Numbered from the stretch's first letter, positions 31,792 to 43,599 are shown. The stretch: 64,000 nt of DNA from Paramacrobiotus metropolitanus (GCF_019649055.1 NW_026570221.1:1736001-1800000); one strand, 5' to 3'. A program made the numbers and translations. The notes: generated by a model from the letters alone, not told the origin.

Positions 31792-32827
31792 CTGTTTATT
31801 TCACAGCATTTTTAATTTTTCTGAAAACTATAAACTGGGGTAAAAACTATAAACTATAAACAAATTTAAAAAAATTTCTAACATTTTTCAGCAGTAAGGC
31901 TCGCTGTCTTCGCTCTACAAAAGCAATTAATGTTAATTTTGACACGGCACTTTGCTTTACCCGCAAACTGACCAGGGAACATAGGGGTCCTCCCCCTTCA
32001 GAAAAATCTCATTTTTTGCACAAAGGTAGTAAACATATGTAGGACATTCAAAAAAAAAAAAATTTTCAGCTGCTGTAATCAAGGTAGGCGTAGTCGAACG
32101 CAATTTAAAGTCGTTAAATCAGCCATATCTTCACATATGCTAATATACAGAGTATTAAGTTTTTTCTCCGTTACTTCTTCGTTTTCATGAGTGACACCAC
32201 CGTTTAGTTGTTTTTTATATGATAGACACTTAGAGCATGATAATTTATAGTTGCTCAAACGAAATTCTAGAGAAAAACTGATGATAAAGGAATATATTTG
32301 TAACCATTTCAGTAAAGAACATTTTCATACAGATACTCATGTATAAAAGATAGAATACAGATGCTCATGCTGCGCTGCAGCAAAGTACAGGAGTGAAGCA
32401 CAGGACAGGAGTACAGTACTGGAGTGAAATGCTTGATGTGTGGTTTTCATTTTTTCAATGCGGTTTTCTTGACCACAGCAGGTGAACTCGCAGCCTTAAG
32501 GACAGCCAGAACCAGCTAATCTTTGACCACAGTGCAATACATGTACATAGCTGTACAATTATGACTATGATATGATCATATGACGATATTTGATTTTTCG
32601 CTATATTTTGTTTCGGGCTCATGATTTTTGCCCCTGAATGACAAATTTCCCGTCATTCAGTATCCAGGACGGTGGTTACCGGACCTAGTCTGGTAGATTG
32701 TTGTTCTCCAGAGGCTGTGTGGTGGCAGCTGTCCCGTAGACATCCAGCGACACACCAGCGGATTTCTCGTAAGTCCCATAGTTTCAGCTCTTTTCCTTTG
32801 CGAATCTTGTCGGTGAATGCTCCTACC

Positions 32828-33556
32828 ATGCCTCAGTATTCTTGTTCTGGCTGCGGTAAACTGTTGCAGGCCTGGGGATCCCACAGACCCGTTTGCCCCA
32901 AAACCCTGTCGCGGGACCTGAAGCTTATCTCGGTCGTTCCCTCCGGTGCGGTTACATCCACCTCCACGTCCAGTAGGTCTGGAGGTGCCGCTCCTGCCCC
33001 ACCTATAGCCGCATCTTTTCACCCGTGTAAAGAACGAATACTACGTCGCATTCCTCACGGTGCAAGACCCGCAGTAAGATCCTCTCTACAGAAAGTTCTC
33101 CAGCAGGTCGCCACCAAAAACGACAGCCAATCTTGGTTTAAACTGCTGTCGTTCTGTCCGAATGCCCTCCGCCTGCCAGAAAAAGTGATATCCGAGCGCT
33201 CAGCTTCACTTGCAACTGCAGTGAAGAGAAACCTTGCTTTGTATGAACAAGGTACAGATCTACCCCCAAGCTCTCCGCCCCCTAGTCGGAAACAACGCTG
33301 CAGCGAAGAGGATCTTGTTCGGCAAGTTGGCCAGAAAATCGATGATGGATCCATCTCCGGCGCTATGAGAGTTTTATTGTCCACAGATTCAGTGGCCGCC
33401 TGCACACCCGAAGTTCTCCAAAGTTTGCGCGAGAAACATCCTTTATGCCCCCCTCCAACTACGGCTCGCCACGCCACTTCTGCTGTCGCTGCGCCTACGG
33501 TAACTGCTGCAGAAGTGTTCGCCGCCATTTTTGCTGCTTACTTTCTTTTTACTTAA
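32828..33556 (+). pseudogene. LINE-like retroelement remnant, 5' zinc-finger part
   Basis: From ATG 32828: a zinc finger CSGCGKLLQAWGSHRPVCP, then a region with IPHGARPAVRSSLQKVL, SWFKLLSFCPNALRLP, SLATAVKRNLAL and the block SGAMRVLLSTDSVA...LREKHP. This parallels the 21659-22267 frame block by block. The frame ends at 33556, beside a short AT-rich insertion (TTTACTAAGTAA repeats, 33535-33615). The whole RT core that should follow is absent. Confidence 0.8.
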
Positions 33557-33615
33557 TTAGTAAAAGGCAAAAACGGCTTACTAAGTAAGGTTTACTATTT
33601 ATTTTTACTAAGTAA

Positions 33616-34662
33616 AGCAACACTGGAAGCATCCACATCTGCTGTATCAAATTAATGAGTCACTGCGCTCCTGTTTCCAAGAACTCAGTAACGTGCGGGT
33701 GAACCACGACGACTACCCATGTTGGAGACAAGCAACTCTGCCAGTCAGTCGAGGAGGCATTGGTATTATCGTCAATACTTCATCACCTACCGGCAGTGGA
33801 CGCTTCCGAAGCAATTGAGTTGTGGAAAGCCAAAACTTAACAATCAGAAATGCCTGAAGTTGCCTTCCGAAAGCTTCAGAAAACGTGGGACTTACCGCTT
33901 TGTAATGTGTCAGTTTCGGTTTTATTGGAATTATTTCGCGGCGACGGCATCAATACTGCCCGCCTTCTTGCACAGTCCAGACCGGAAGCCGGGATTTGGC
34001 TGAATGCGCTTCCTTCAGCCCACATTGGCAACCTACTCGACGACGAAACGATGAAAATTTCACTTGGTCTGCGTCTTGGAGCGGATATCTGCGAGCCACA
34101 TAACTGCACCAAATGTCACAAACATGTTGACAAGTTGGGCCACCACGGGTTATCATGCAGCTACTCGGCTGGTAGGCATGCGCGCCATGGAGGGCTCAAC
34201 AGTATCATGTGCCGCGCCTGTGTTTCTGCTGGTATCCCGGCTAAACTCGAACCACGCGGCACGTCCTCCACAACAGATCAACGCCCTGACGGCTGTACAA
34301 CATTCGCCTGGAGAAGAAGAATGTGTCTGGCCTGGAATGTGACGTGTGTCGACACGATGGCCTTTTCCCATCTACCGTTGACGTCGGTTACGGCAGGAGC
34401 TGCTGCTGTACAAGCAGAAGAAAGGAAGTCCCGATTGTACGCGTATCTGCAAGGGCGCTACATCTTTTCTTCCATCGCCTTTGAGACGATGGGCCCCTGG
34501 GGACCGTCGGCTATCGCTATTGTGAAGGAGTTGGGCAAAAGACTTCAGGAGCACACTGGAGAACGTCGACCACACGAGTTTTTGCGTCAACGACTATCGT
34601 TGGAGATTCATCGCGGAAATGCAGCATCTATCCTTGGCACGATGGACGGAGTGGATAGTTAA
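33616..34662 (+). pseudogene. LINE-like retroelement remnant, 3' part with nuclease-like domain
   Basis: It starts with the end of an RT thumb (WRQATLPVSRGGIGI), passes two stops and a shift near 33820, and then runs open (33850-34662): WLNALPSAHIGNLLDDE, a Cys-rich knuckle CTKCHKHVDKLGHHGLSC, RHGGLNSIM, QRPDGCTTFAW and NVTCVDTMAFSHLP. The CCHC knuckle followed by RPD and VTCVDT resembles the restriction-like endonuclease of R2-type LINEs. Together with the preceding fragment it is a copy from which the RT was deleted. Confidence 0.78.
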
Positions 34663-36366
34663 AATGAAGTTTTGCTGTTGTGATTAATATAGCGTGCTTG
34701 TTTCTTTATTACCATAACTGTGCGATGATTATTATTAAAAGCGAGATCTTTGACTGTGGGCTGCTTGCCGCACTATACACGGTGTGATAGCGACTCAGGG
34801 TGGCAGTTTGGCTGTCCGCTCCTAACCTCAGCAGAGAATAGGGAAAATAGGATGTAGTGCAACAGGTCGATGGTCATTAGACAATATCGGTCAGCCCTGC
34901 ATTGTATCTTGTGTTCTCGAAAACGACTTTAAAAAGACTGATCACTATGAAACTGCAATGCGCAAAAAATTTTATAACGCATTGATGTAAGTTATTTGAA
35001 ATGCGGGTGCAGCATTAAATTGTTACAATAGGAAACTTTCAAACTTTTCAGCTTGCAAGTATTACAAAAGGTTTGGAAACCATTTGTACAGTATTTGCTT
35101 TTTTGTGAACCATAGGTATGTGCCTTCTTGTTTGTGAATCGGTTTGTCACAATTATATTATTTATTATTAGTTTTGATATAAGGATTCAGTTTGAGCTGA
35201 TTAGGATACGGCGTGCTTATCCGAAAGACAGGTGTTACATTCTCACCATAGGCCTAAAAAACGGTATGGCGTAAAGGATACGCATCATAATTCTCATAAA
35301 TATTGCGTTGAACCGTTATTTATTAGGATATTGACTCTTAGGTTAGTACTGTATACAAATACCTAGATAGTAGATACCTAATTCTATTATTATTAAATTA
35401 TTATTAATATCCAAATAATAAATACTGTACATACTGCACACCCGTTCCGTTATGATATAACATTGCGCATAAGGTTTTCACCCCGTTATTTAGTGAGTCT
35501 AAGCGACGTCACAGCGGGAGGAGCTAAGCACGCTTATAGTATAGCAAAGACCGCCCATCATTTTTCATCGACCAATAAAAACCCTAAGACTGCAGATATT
35601 TCTGAGCAACGAGACAGCGTAAACGCATTTCCTCTATTGCTCTATAAATCGCTGAAAACTGCGCTTTCTTACCTTGCGCCGTTGTCGAGAACGCACATTT
35701 TAAAAAAACTTGAAAACCACTTAACTTTAAATTGCTTGAGAACAGCAAGATGAAATTGATTAATTCTTTCAGCGCTGCACACATTTACCGTAACCTTACA
35801 CTTTTGCACTTAGAAAAAAAAATTTTGATTTCGTTCGTAGTTTTGATTAACAAAAGTTTGAACTCAATTAATTTTAAAAAAATTGGATTGCATCTGATGA
35901 ATAAATGTATTTTTTTTAAATTATTTATGTACAAAATTTCTCTGCGAATTCAGTCAAAACACCCTGAACAACTGCAGATGATCGGAAGAGTCACAAAATA
36001 ATTCCTCTTGAGTGTACCGAAGCTGATTCTGGCTGTCCTTAAGCCATGCGTCACTTATGAAATCAAAGAATTAACTGACAAAAAATCGATTTATTATCAT
36101 ATGTGCAGTAAGTACTTACCAACTTAACAATTTAAATTACGTTTGACCACGCCTACCTTGATTACAGCAGCTGAAAATATATTTTTAAATGCCCTACATA
36201 GTACATATGTTTACTACCTTTGTGCAAAAAAACGAGATTTTTCTGAAGGGGAGGACCCTGAGTTCCCTGGTGAGACAAATTTGTAACTTTTAAAAATTTC
36301 AAAGCAGTAAGTAGTTTTTTTGGCAGATTGGTTTACCGTTTTTAGTGCCCCACCCGCCCGAGCGAG
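34663..36366. other. AT-rich non-coding stretch
   Basis: Mostly the interior and right TIR of the 31972-36270 element. A 96-codon frame at 35463-35753 is not supported. Confidence 0.4.
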
Positions 36367-36402
36367 TTAAACTCGCCTGTGTTCTAGATTACCTAGTTTC
36401 AC

Positions 36403-37047
36403 GAACAGGCGATCCGTTTTTGCAATGAATTGTGGATTTTTGCCACCGTACGGGCGAGCGTTACGAAATGCTGCGTCCAGAAACTTAACAATGCGGGATT
36501 CATCCGGTACTGCAATTGTATCCGACCCTTCCAACGGAATCACATGTTTGACAAAAGGTATTTGAGACAGCCGACCAAAAATAGAATTTTGGTTGGAATG
36601 TGGTAATTCCGCTACCACTTGCCATCGGTGCACGACATAAAACGCGTTGCTATTTTCACCTTCTGTTGTTGGAGATGTGGCAATGCAGCAAATCAACAAC
36701 GTTAAGGGGTGACATGGCATCAGAATTTGGCCCGGTCGGAAGACGTAAGCGCCCTGCCATGGGCCGCTGTTGGCTCTTAGAGCTATATAGACATTAACTG
36801 GATGGGGCTTCTTGATTAAGGAGTGCTGCCAGATATTTTTTGTATGCATCCAACGGGCCGGTACGCTTCCAGAATCGAAGTCAATAAAAACCTCATTATT
36901 TTCGATGTCCTGGAGATATCCGAGACAAAAAACATTTTCAGTCAATTTAACCAATACTGTGTTCGACATATTGAATTGCAGACCACTGCAACTATCTCTC
37001 GCAAAAAGATTCGAGGATGTCGCCATTGATGCATTGAAATGACACAT
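36403..37047 (-). CDS. Host-type gene, first exon (Tudor-like N-terminus, F-box family)
   Basis: The N-terminus is one of several in-frame ATGs (37047, 37026, 36969). Sequence blocks are VLVKLTENVFCLGYLQDI, EVFIDFDSGSVPARWMH and NIWQHSL, a small Tudor/chromo-like beta-barrel pattern. GAYVFRPGQIL, YVVHRWQVVAELP, FVKHVIPLEGSDT and IVKFLDAAFRNA follow. From memory these blocks, in this order, begin a large tardigrade (Hypsibius) family whose second half is an F-box and repeat region. Exon end 36403 uses donor GTGAAA, which preserves frame into 31536-31791; a stronger-looking GTAATC 10 bp further would not. Function in ubiquitin ligation is inferred from the family only. Confidence 0.6.
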
Positions 37048-37344
37048 ATAAAGACTTCCACCGTCTGGCTCGTCAGATCATAACAGATAACGGGCTGTAC
37101 GAGTTATTTCTGCTTGGAATAATATGCAATTATTTTACGCATATTTTGCAATATTAGCCGTCAAGCGTTCGGTAGCATTCGCACTCAAAGAAACGAAGTG
37201 CTAAAATAAAAACAAAAACTGTTGTAAAACTGAAAAACTTCGGATCTGTTCACGTCTACCTCGGTCAAAACAAATGCACAAAAGCATTCCCAACAACTAC
37301 CGTAAATTCAGCTACCTCTTCTATCGATATAGTTCTTAAGTCAA

Positions 37345-38017
37345 TGGTATGGCGTACCGATTGCGCAAAGGTTTTGCAAACAAATGCCAAACATTTGCTA
37401 ATGACAAATGCTTTCTAGTTTTCAATCAAATGTTGCTGACAAATGCTTTTCACTACCAGACAAATGTTTTTTTTAAAAAAAGTTGTAGGAGACAAATGTT
37501 TCTGACAAATGTTTTTCACTATCAAACAAATGTTTTCAAAAAAAATTTAACAGACAAATGTTTCTGACAAATGTCAGAAACTTTCAAACAAATGTTATTG
37601 ACAGTCAGAGCTTTCAGACAAGTGGTTGCGTTCAGCAAGTTCGACTCACCAAAATGCTGAGTCATCGGTTGTCACGATTAAGTACTCAGCATTATGGTGA
37701 GTCCGAGTCGGACGTTCTGAACGCAACCACCCAGTCCGCATTCAGATTTGCGGTGGTACTTAGGCTTCGGACATTTCGTCAGTAACATTTGTGAGAAAGT
37801 TTCTGACATTTGTCACAAACATTTGTCTGTTAAATTTTTTTTAAAAACGTTTGTTTGATAGTGAAAAACATTTGTCAGAAACATTTGTTTGTTAAATTTT
37901 TTTTAAAAACATTTGTTTGATAGTGAAAAACATTTGTCAGAAACATTTGATTGAAAACTAGAAAGCATTTGTCATTAGCATTTGTTTGCAAAACCTTTGC
38001 GCAATCGGTATACCATA
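37345..38017. mobile_element. Foldback element with ACAAATGTTT arrays
   Basis: The outer arms (37345-37600 and 37780-38017) are inverted copies, starting GGTATnnnGTACCGATTGCG and its complement GCAATCGGTATACC. Each arm is mostly repeats of ACAAATG with TTT or CTG (complement CATTTGT), period about 16-40 bp. No coding capacity. A second palindrome sits at the centre. Confidence 0.8.
37622..37730. repeat. Inner palindrome nested in foldback element
   Basis: GTGGTTGCGTTCAG at 37622 pairs with CTGAACGCAACCAC at 37717-37730. Further inside, ACTCACC..ATGCTGAGT pairs with ACTCAGCATnATGGTGAGT. Confidence 0.85.
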
Positions 38018-38987
38018 CAATGGAGGCACCGAATGCTAGCTACGCGTAGGTTTCTTGTATCACTTACAAATTCGCAGTATTTCTGTAGAAGTTTCTGTGA
38101 GCTTGTATTGTAGTCAAGCTGAATAGGCGATAAAGAAAGTACTATAGTAACTGAAAGCAGGGAGTCAGCTAGACTAAGCGTGTACTGCGCAAGTAATTCG
38201 AAAGGAGACTTACCAATTAGGAGAGAGACGGAAAAAGAGAGAACGTGGCCAAGGAACAGACAGAGCTAAGTAGCACATTTTTGCCGATGCGCTGCAAGAG
38301 CACAAGCCCCGTCTCTCAGCCAGGCAAAGGGGGAGCTCTTGCGTTCGCTCAGGCTCATTCCATTTAGAACTTGACAATGACAGCACACACAGCGCTCGTT
38401 TATTCGACTACTGTATATTCCTGTTCATGGTAATGGTAACTAATTAGCATAAATCAATAGAATATATACAAACTAGTAGACCCCGCGCAAACTGCGCGGA
38501 ATATAGCAGCGATGGATAAATAATTTAATGCAAATCTCAAAAAGTCTTACATTAGTTACTGTACATATATGCCGTATATCTACGTATCTGTATTTACATT
38601 ACTTTTATGTGCGAAACGTAACATTTTTCTTAACAGAGAAATCAGAGATACTGGTGTTACCTTCGCAGTACAGTGTCTATTTTAAATTATTTTCCCATCC
38701 CGGCGATTGCATTTACTTACAAAGCTTTAGATTAGATCGTAGAAGCTTTAGATAACATTAAAAATCGAAGTTTTTTCCCCGGAAACAGCTCTTTTCTCTT
38801 TAGGTTTGAGCTTTACCGGTAGCACCAATTCATTTTTTCCTGATCATCCTTCAAGAGAATTTTACTCTAGTTGTTAAGTAGCAGCTTTGAACTCATCAAA
38901 AGTTTTGCAATTTTATGACTTTATTACAGTACTTCCAACATTGTACACTTTTCAGATATCAGCCTTCCTTATAATTAATTTGACTTA
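38018..38987. other. Non-coding stretch, nothing recognised
   Basis: It contains a short GC hairpin near 38483-38500 (CCGCGCAAACTGCGCGG). No gene or larger repeat is seen. Confidence 0.4.
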
Positions 38988-39660
38988 CCAGGGCTCAGTC
39001 ACCGCCTACCCCCTCAGAAAAATTTCATTTTTTGTTTGAGGACAGAAGAGGTATGGGGAACACCTAAAAAAATACTTTCATCGGCAATGGTCCAGTGGGC
39101 GTGGCCAAACACGAATTTAATGGTTGACATTGTTGCAGTGTACTGCCATTGCCGTATATTGCTGTATTGTACATATGGTAATTTAAAGATAACTTTATTT
39201 CCGAGTTCTGTGTTATACGTTACAGTGTAGTTTTTACTTTTCTTTGATTTTATTTCCTAAATCACTGTTGTTAGAGAATTCGCCAATAGCGACTGTACTG
39301 ACTGACACCCGTGTGCTGCAAATCCATGCATTTTAGAGATTGATAAAAATTTAACTTTTTCAAAACAGTTATTTCGGAAGTAACATGAAATAAAAGAGTA
39401 AAAATTACAGTGGTAATGGATAACACAGTCCTCCGGAATAAGTTTATCAGTGTATTCTGTAGTACCATAATATTATGTGCTTACAACACAGCAATACGAC
39501 AACTGGCAGTACATGCAATAATGTCAACCATTAAATTCGTGTTCGGCCACGCCCATTGGACCATTGCCGATGAAAGTATTTTTTTAAGTGTTCCCCATAC
39601 CTCTTCTGTCCTCAAACAAAAAATGAAATTTTTCTGGGGGGGGCGGTGACCGAGCCCTGG
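38988..39660. mobile_element. MITE, 673 bp, long TIRs, TTA target duplication
   Basis: Ends begin CCAGGGCTCAGTCACCGCC (left) and complemented CCAGGGCTCGGTCACCGCC (right). TIR similarity continues about 170 bp (TCAGAAAAATTTCATTTTTTG, GGCCAAACACGAATTTAATG). TTA occurs at 38985-38987 and 39661-39663. A TTA duplication and no coding capacity fit a PIF/Harbinger-type MITE. Its terminal 40 bp resemble those of the 4.3-kb element at 31972. Confidence 0.85.
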
Positions 39661-39744
39661 TTAGTCAGATATCGCTGGTGCCCTTGTCGAAACGCTTATC
39701 AATAGGCTTATTAATAGGTACATAACAATATTTTTCCACTACCG

Positions 39745-40745
39745 GGTGGCCCAACGGCTACCGATCACTTCGGCCGTTTTCATTTCGGCCGCGCTCATTT
39801 CGGCCAAAGTTTTTCGGCCGCCACTCACTTCGGCCGCCATTCACTTCGGCCGTCATTCATTTCGGCCGCAATTCACTTCGGCCACAGTACATTTCGGCGG
39901 AAATACCAAAACTTTTAACCTGCACCGCGTAACATGCTAAGTGCTCGTAATACGCGAAATTTTGTTCTGTTTTCATTTTGCATGCACAATTACGTTGGAG
40001 CACGTTTGTCTTTTGAAGTGGAACAGTCAATATCATGTCTCCCTTTTCTAATTGTTCTGATTAACACCTCGTCAACCGTCATAAGACCGATGATGCGAAG
40101 TTAGGAAGCCTACAGTCACAGGGAAGTACTGAAAACTTAACGTACGACACCTAGTAACTCATAAAAAATTAAAAGGAATCTTCATTTCATAAAGAAACAA
40201 AGGATAAACAAAGAACAGCTGTGAAAACATAAGAAAGGTAAAGAAAAACTAAGAAACCCAAGAAATCTAAAAAACCTAAGAAATTTAAGAATACTAAGAA
40301 ACCTAACAAACCTAAGAAACCTAAGAAACCTAAGAAACGAACGAAACCTAAGAAACGAACGAAACCTAAGAAACCTAAGAAACCTAAGAAACCTAAAAAA
40401 CCTAAGAAACCTAAGAAACCTAAGAATAACCTAAGAATAACCTAAGAATAACCTAAGAAATCTAAGAAACCTAAGAAAATAACGAAACTTAAGAAACCTA
40501 AGAAAGCATACCAAACCTAAGAAAACCTAAAAAACTTTCAGAAAGCATAAAAACACCTAAAAAAAATCTCGAAAACAAGGGAAACCCAAAAAAAGCTATG
40601 ATGGCCGAAACGTCCATTTGCGGAAATAAGCGTTGGCCGAACTGAGTGTTGGCCGAAGTGAGCTACGGCCGAAATGAACGTTGGCCGAAGTGAACCAGTG
40701 CGGCCGAAATGTAACGCGGCCGAAGTGATCGGACGCGGGCCCAAC
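39745..40745. mobile_element. Foldback element with TTCGGCC arrays
   Basis: The left arm (39755-39900) has about eight units of (C/T)A(C/T)TTCGGCCG spaced 17-20 bp. The right arm (40600-40735) has the complementary array. Both arms start with GATCACTTCGGCCG. The interior is a CCTAAGAAA satellite and unique AT-rich DNA. No coding capacity. Confidence 0.8.
40219..40555 (+). repeat. 9-bp satellite (CCTAAGAAA)n
   Basis: Nearly pure head-to-tail CCTAAGAAA units with short variants, inside the TTCGGCC foldback element. The same satellite occurs inverted at 42765-43022. Confidence 0.95.
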
Positions 40746-41759
40746 AAAATGGCGGTCTCCGCTTTTGGCTTGTTTCTCGAGAACCACTTGTCGCATTGCA
40801 AGCTGTATAGGCTCATTTAATAGGCAGTTTTATTAGCTACCAAAAATAGTAAAACGTTTTACCTTGTATGAAAAGAATTTTGTTAGCAATGGCGTCAATT
40901 GAAATCATATCGAAAGTTATAATGACCCAGCTCGCAGACCTTAAATTTTCGTCTAACTTCTTTTCCGTATGACATTTTCGAACTTCTCCGACTGTTTTAT
41001 TAAGAAAATATACTCTTCTTTCGACAAAAAAAATATCTGTTGGCATGGTGCATGCGCAGGGTAAACTATGCCCCAAACAATTTTTTTAATTTTCTTGCTT
41101 TTTTTATGTGGTTTTTTGGGCATTTTCAGTTATAATTTTTGTGTGCATCACAGGGTGGAACAAAAAAAGCCTGTTCCACTGATAAGTGTAGCTAGGTGAA
41201 TGCGCTTTTGGGCACGGGTTAGAATGAAGTCAGCTGTCGAAGCGCTGGTATGAGAATTGGTTTCGAATAGCTGGCTTATAAAAATCACAAGATTGACCCA
41301 CGTAAAGTTTCTGGTCTTCTCGTTTGTTTAGGCCTCAGGTTCAGTAGAATGCCAAAGTTTATGCACTAGAAAAACAGGGAATAATCTCTCTATCGGAATC
41401 AGTAAAGTAAGACTCAGTAACTCACTCTGATGGATCACTGCAATTTTTAGTTTGGAAATGGAGAAATAGGAATTTTCGTTTCTGGGACATCCTCAAAATC
41501 TGATCATTTTCAAAAATTATTTCTCGAAAATCTCATACCTATACTAAACCTTGATCTGGCTAAACTTTTATATGTTGGAATGTTTGCTCTTCCGAATGAA
41601 ATGAATGAAGTATCAGTAAAACACTGGACGGACCCAGCGCACCTCATTAACACAGACCGCCATTTTGTTCGGCCACCCGGTATATTGCTGTGCATAAAGA
41701 AAACACCAGTGTAATTAACTACATCCGTAACAACCGTGACAGAGTAAGGTTAAAAAACC

Positions 41760-42760
41760 TATGTTTGGGAGAACGGGTAGGCCGATTTCAACGCGGTCAA
41801 GTGCGCTAGAACCGCTGCAACGACGCGGTGGATGTTACGCTATTACCGAGACGATGCGCCTCGAGGGGAAAAAAGGGGACGGGAAAGGAAAATTGTTACC
41901 ATGGGCCTCCATAGACATACATGGACAAGTTGTTCCCATGTGTTTCCCATGTACGTAAATGACACGACACCCCTCGGCCAGCGGCCTCGATCCGAACATA
42001 AACGGTTAATCAACCACCAAAAGCCGACGCCGATAAATTGGTTACGGATGTAGTCCTCCGTAAACTGGTTATCTACATCCGTAACCACGTATACACGACT
42101 GATAATGTAGCCAATGTTTGGGCGAACGGCTGAACCGATTTCGACGCGGCCAAGTGCGTTAAATTCGTCTTAACGGCGCGAATGTTCTTAAGCTATGGCG
42201 CCATCGATACGCCCCAAAAGGGAAGGAGTAGCCCCAAAAAACAAATTGTTGCCATGGGCCCCCATACATAGACATACATGGTAAATACATTGTCTGTTTG
42301 CGGATCGTTCGGAAAAACCGAGACAGACAGCGGCCTTCGGAATCGGCACGTTACAAAGTATTGAAAATTAACCACGTATACACGATTGATAATGTAGCCA
42401 ATGTTTGAACAATTGAACCGATTTCGACGCCAACTGTTAATTGCATTAAATTCGTCTCAACTATTGCGCATATGACTTTGCTTACGCTAATTGGAATTAG
42501 AGCGCAAAAAAACAATTTTAATATGCCCCAAAAACATAAATTGATTAATCATGTTTAATTCCCCATCACGGAATCGGCACGTTCGCCACGACGATTGACG
42601 AATGTTTGGAACGGCTGAACCGATTTCGACGCGGCCGTTAAATTCGTCTCAACGGCGAATGTTACGCTATTGTTGATTGCAAAAAGTCCCAAACAAATTG
42701 TGATAGACATACATGTAAATGCATTGTCTGTCCGATCGTTCGAAGAGATCGTTATTTTGA
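41760..42760. repeat. Degenerate tandem repeats, four copies
   Basis: Copies beginning ATGTTTGG with AACGGCTGAACCGATTTCGACG start near 41761, 42113, 42399 and 42601, each followed by TTAAATTCGTCTCAACGG or a variant. Spacing shrinks from about 350 to 200 bp, suggesting progressive deletion. Confidence 0.7.
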
Positions 42761-42764
42761 AAAT

Positions 42765-43022
42765 TTAAGAAACATTTCTTAGGTCTCTTAGGTTTCTTAG
42801 GTTTTCTTATGTTTTCTTAGGTTTCTTAGGTTTCTTAGGTTTCTTAGGTTTCTTATGTTTTCTTAGGTTTCTTAGGTTTCTTAGGTTTCTTAGGTTTCTT
42901 AGGTTTCTTAGGTTTTCTTATGTTTTCTTAGGTATTCTCAGGTTTCTTAGGTTTCTTAGGCTTTCTTAGGGGTTCTCAAGTTTTCTTAGATTTTCTCTTT
43001 CCTAAATTTCGTAGTTTTCTTA
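42765..43022 (-). repeat. 9-bp satellite (CCTAAGAAA)n, inverted copy
   Basis: TTTCTTAGG units on the plus strand, the complement of the 40219-40555 array. Confidence 0.95.
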
Positions 43023-43453
43023 GCGGCTGGGACCAATGCGATCAACCGTCGCGAAGTGTGCATTTCGTAACAAACTTGCGCCGCAAAAGTTTGTGTACGG
43101 ATGTAGATCACGTAAACTGGTTATATGAATACTAAACATCTCTTGCAGACCTTCGGCCTCTTCTGATTGTAACGCATGATCTCCGCTTCTATCCAATCGA
43201 TTTTTCTGCTTCAAATTGCACAAGAATCCTCCCAGTGCGGGGAGTGTTTTTAGACTCCTGACCTTTCGCCATCGCGATCGCGGTAGGCCCAGTGGTCACT
43301 GAAAAGCTTGTTACCATGGATGCCATAGGGCTAAGATGGGCAGCTCTGTTGCCACGGGCATGATAAATTTGAACAAGAAAAATTTTTGGTTTCGCCTCTG
43401 CGTTTCTTGTGCTCCCCTGGCTGAATGAACACTTAACAAATCACTTCGCCCTT

Positions 43454-43599
43454 TGATAAGCCACTACAGCAGCTTCTCAGATTCAGTATAATTCAGTAGA
43501 ATAAGCAGAAACTACAGCAGCTAAGCTGATAAGCCACTACAGCAGCTTCTCAGATTCAGTAGAATTCAGTAGAATAAGCAGAAACTTAGCAGCTGAGCC
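43454..43599 (+). repeat. 73-bp tandem duplication near start of giant retroelement
   Basis: Units start at 43454 and 43527 (TGATAAGCCACTACAGCAGC) and differ at a few positions. They lie about 120 bp before the first ATG of the element, possibly in its leader or LTR. Confidence 0.85.

Larger units (their letters stand above)
31972..36270. mobile_element. TIR element, 4.3 kb, with TGA target duplication, carrying LINE debris
   Basis: The ends begin CCAGGGAACATAGGGGTCC (left) and, complemented on the right, CCAGGGAACTCAGGGTCC. Similarity extends roughly 150-200 bp (CTTCAGAAAAATCTC, GCACAAAGGTAGTAAACATA, CAGCTGCTGTAATCAAGG). TGA flanks both sides (31969-31971, 36271-36273). A 3-bp duplication fits PIF/Harbinger-type elements. 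No transposase is seen; the interior holds a LINE remnant (32828-34662) and AT-rich DNA. It lies inside the intron between the first two exons of the F-box-family gene. Confidence 0.7.

Noticed and set aside
40219-40555. Telomeric repeat
   Set aside because: The 9-bp unit CCTAAGAAA is not a known telomere motif and is internal to a foldback element.
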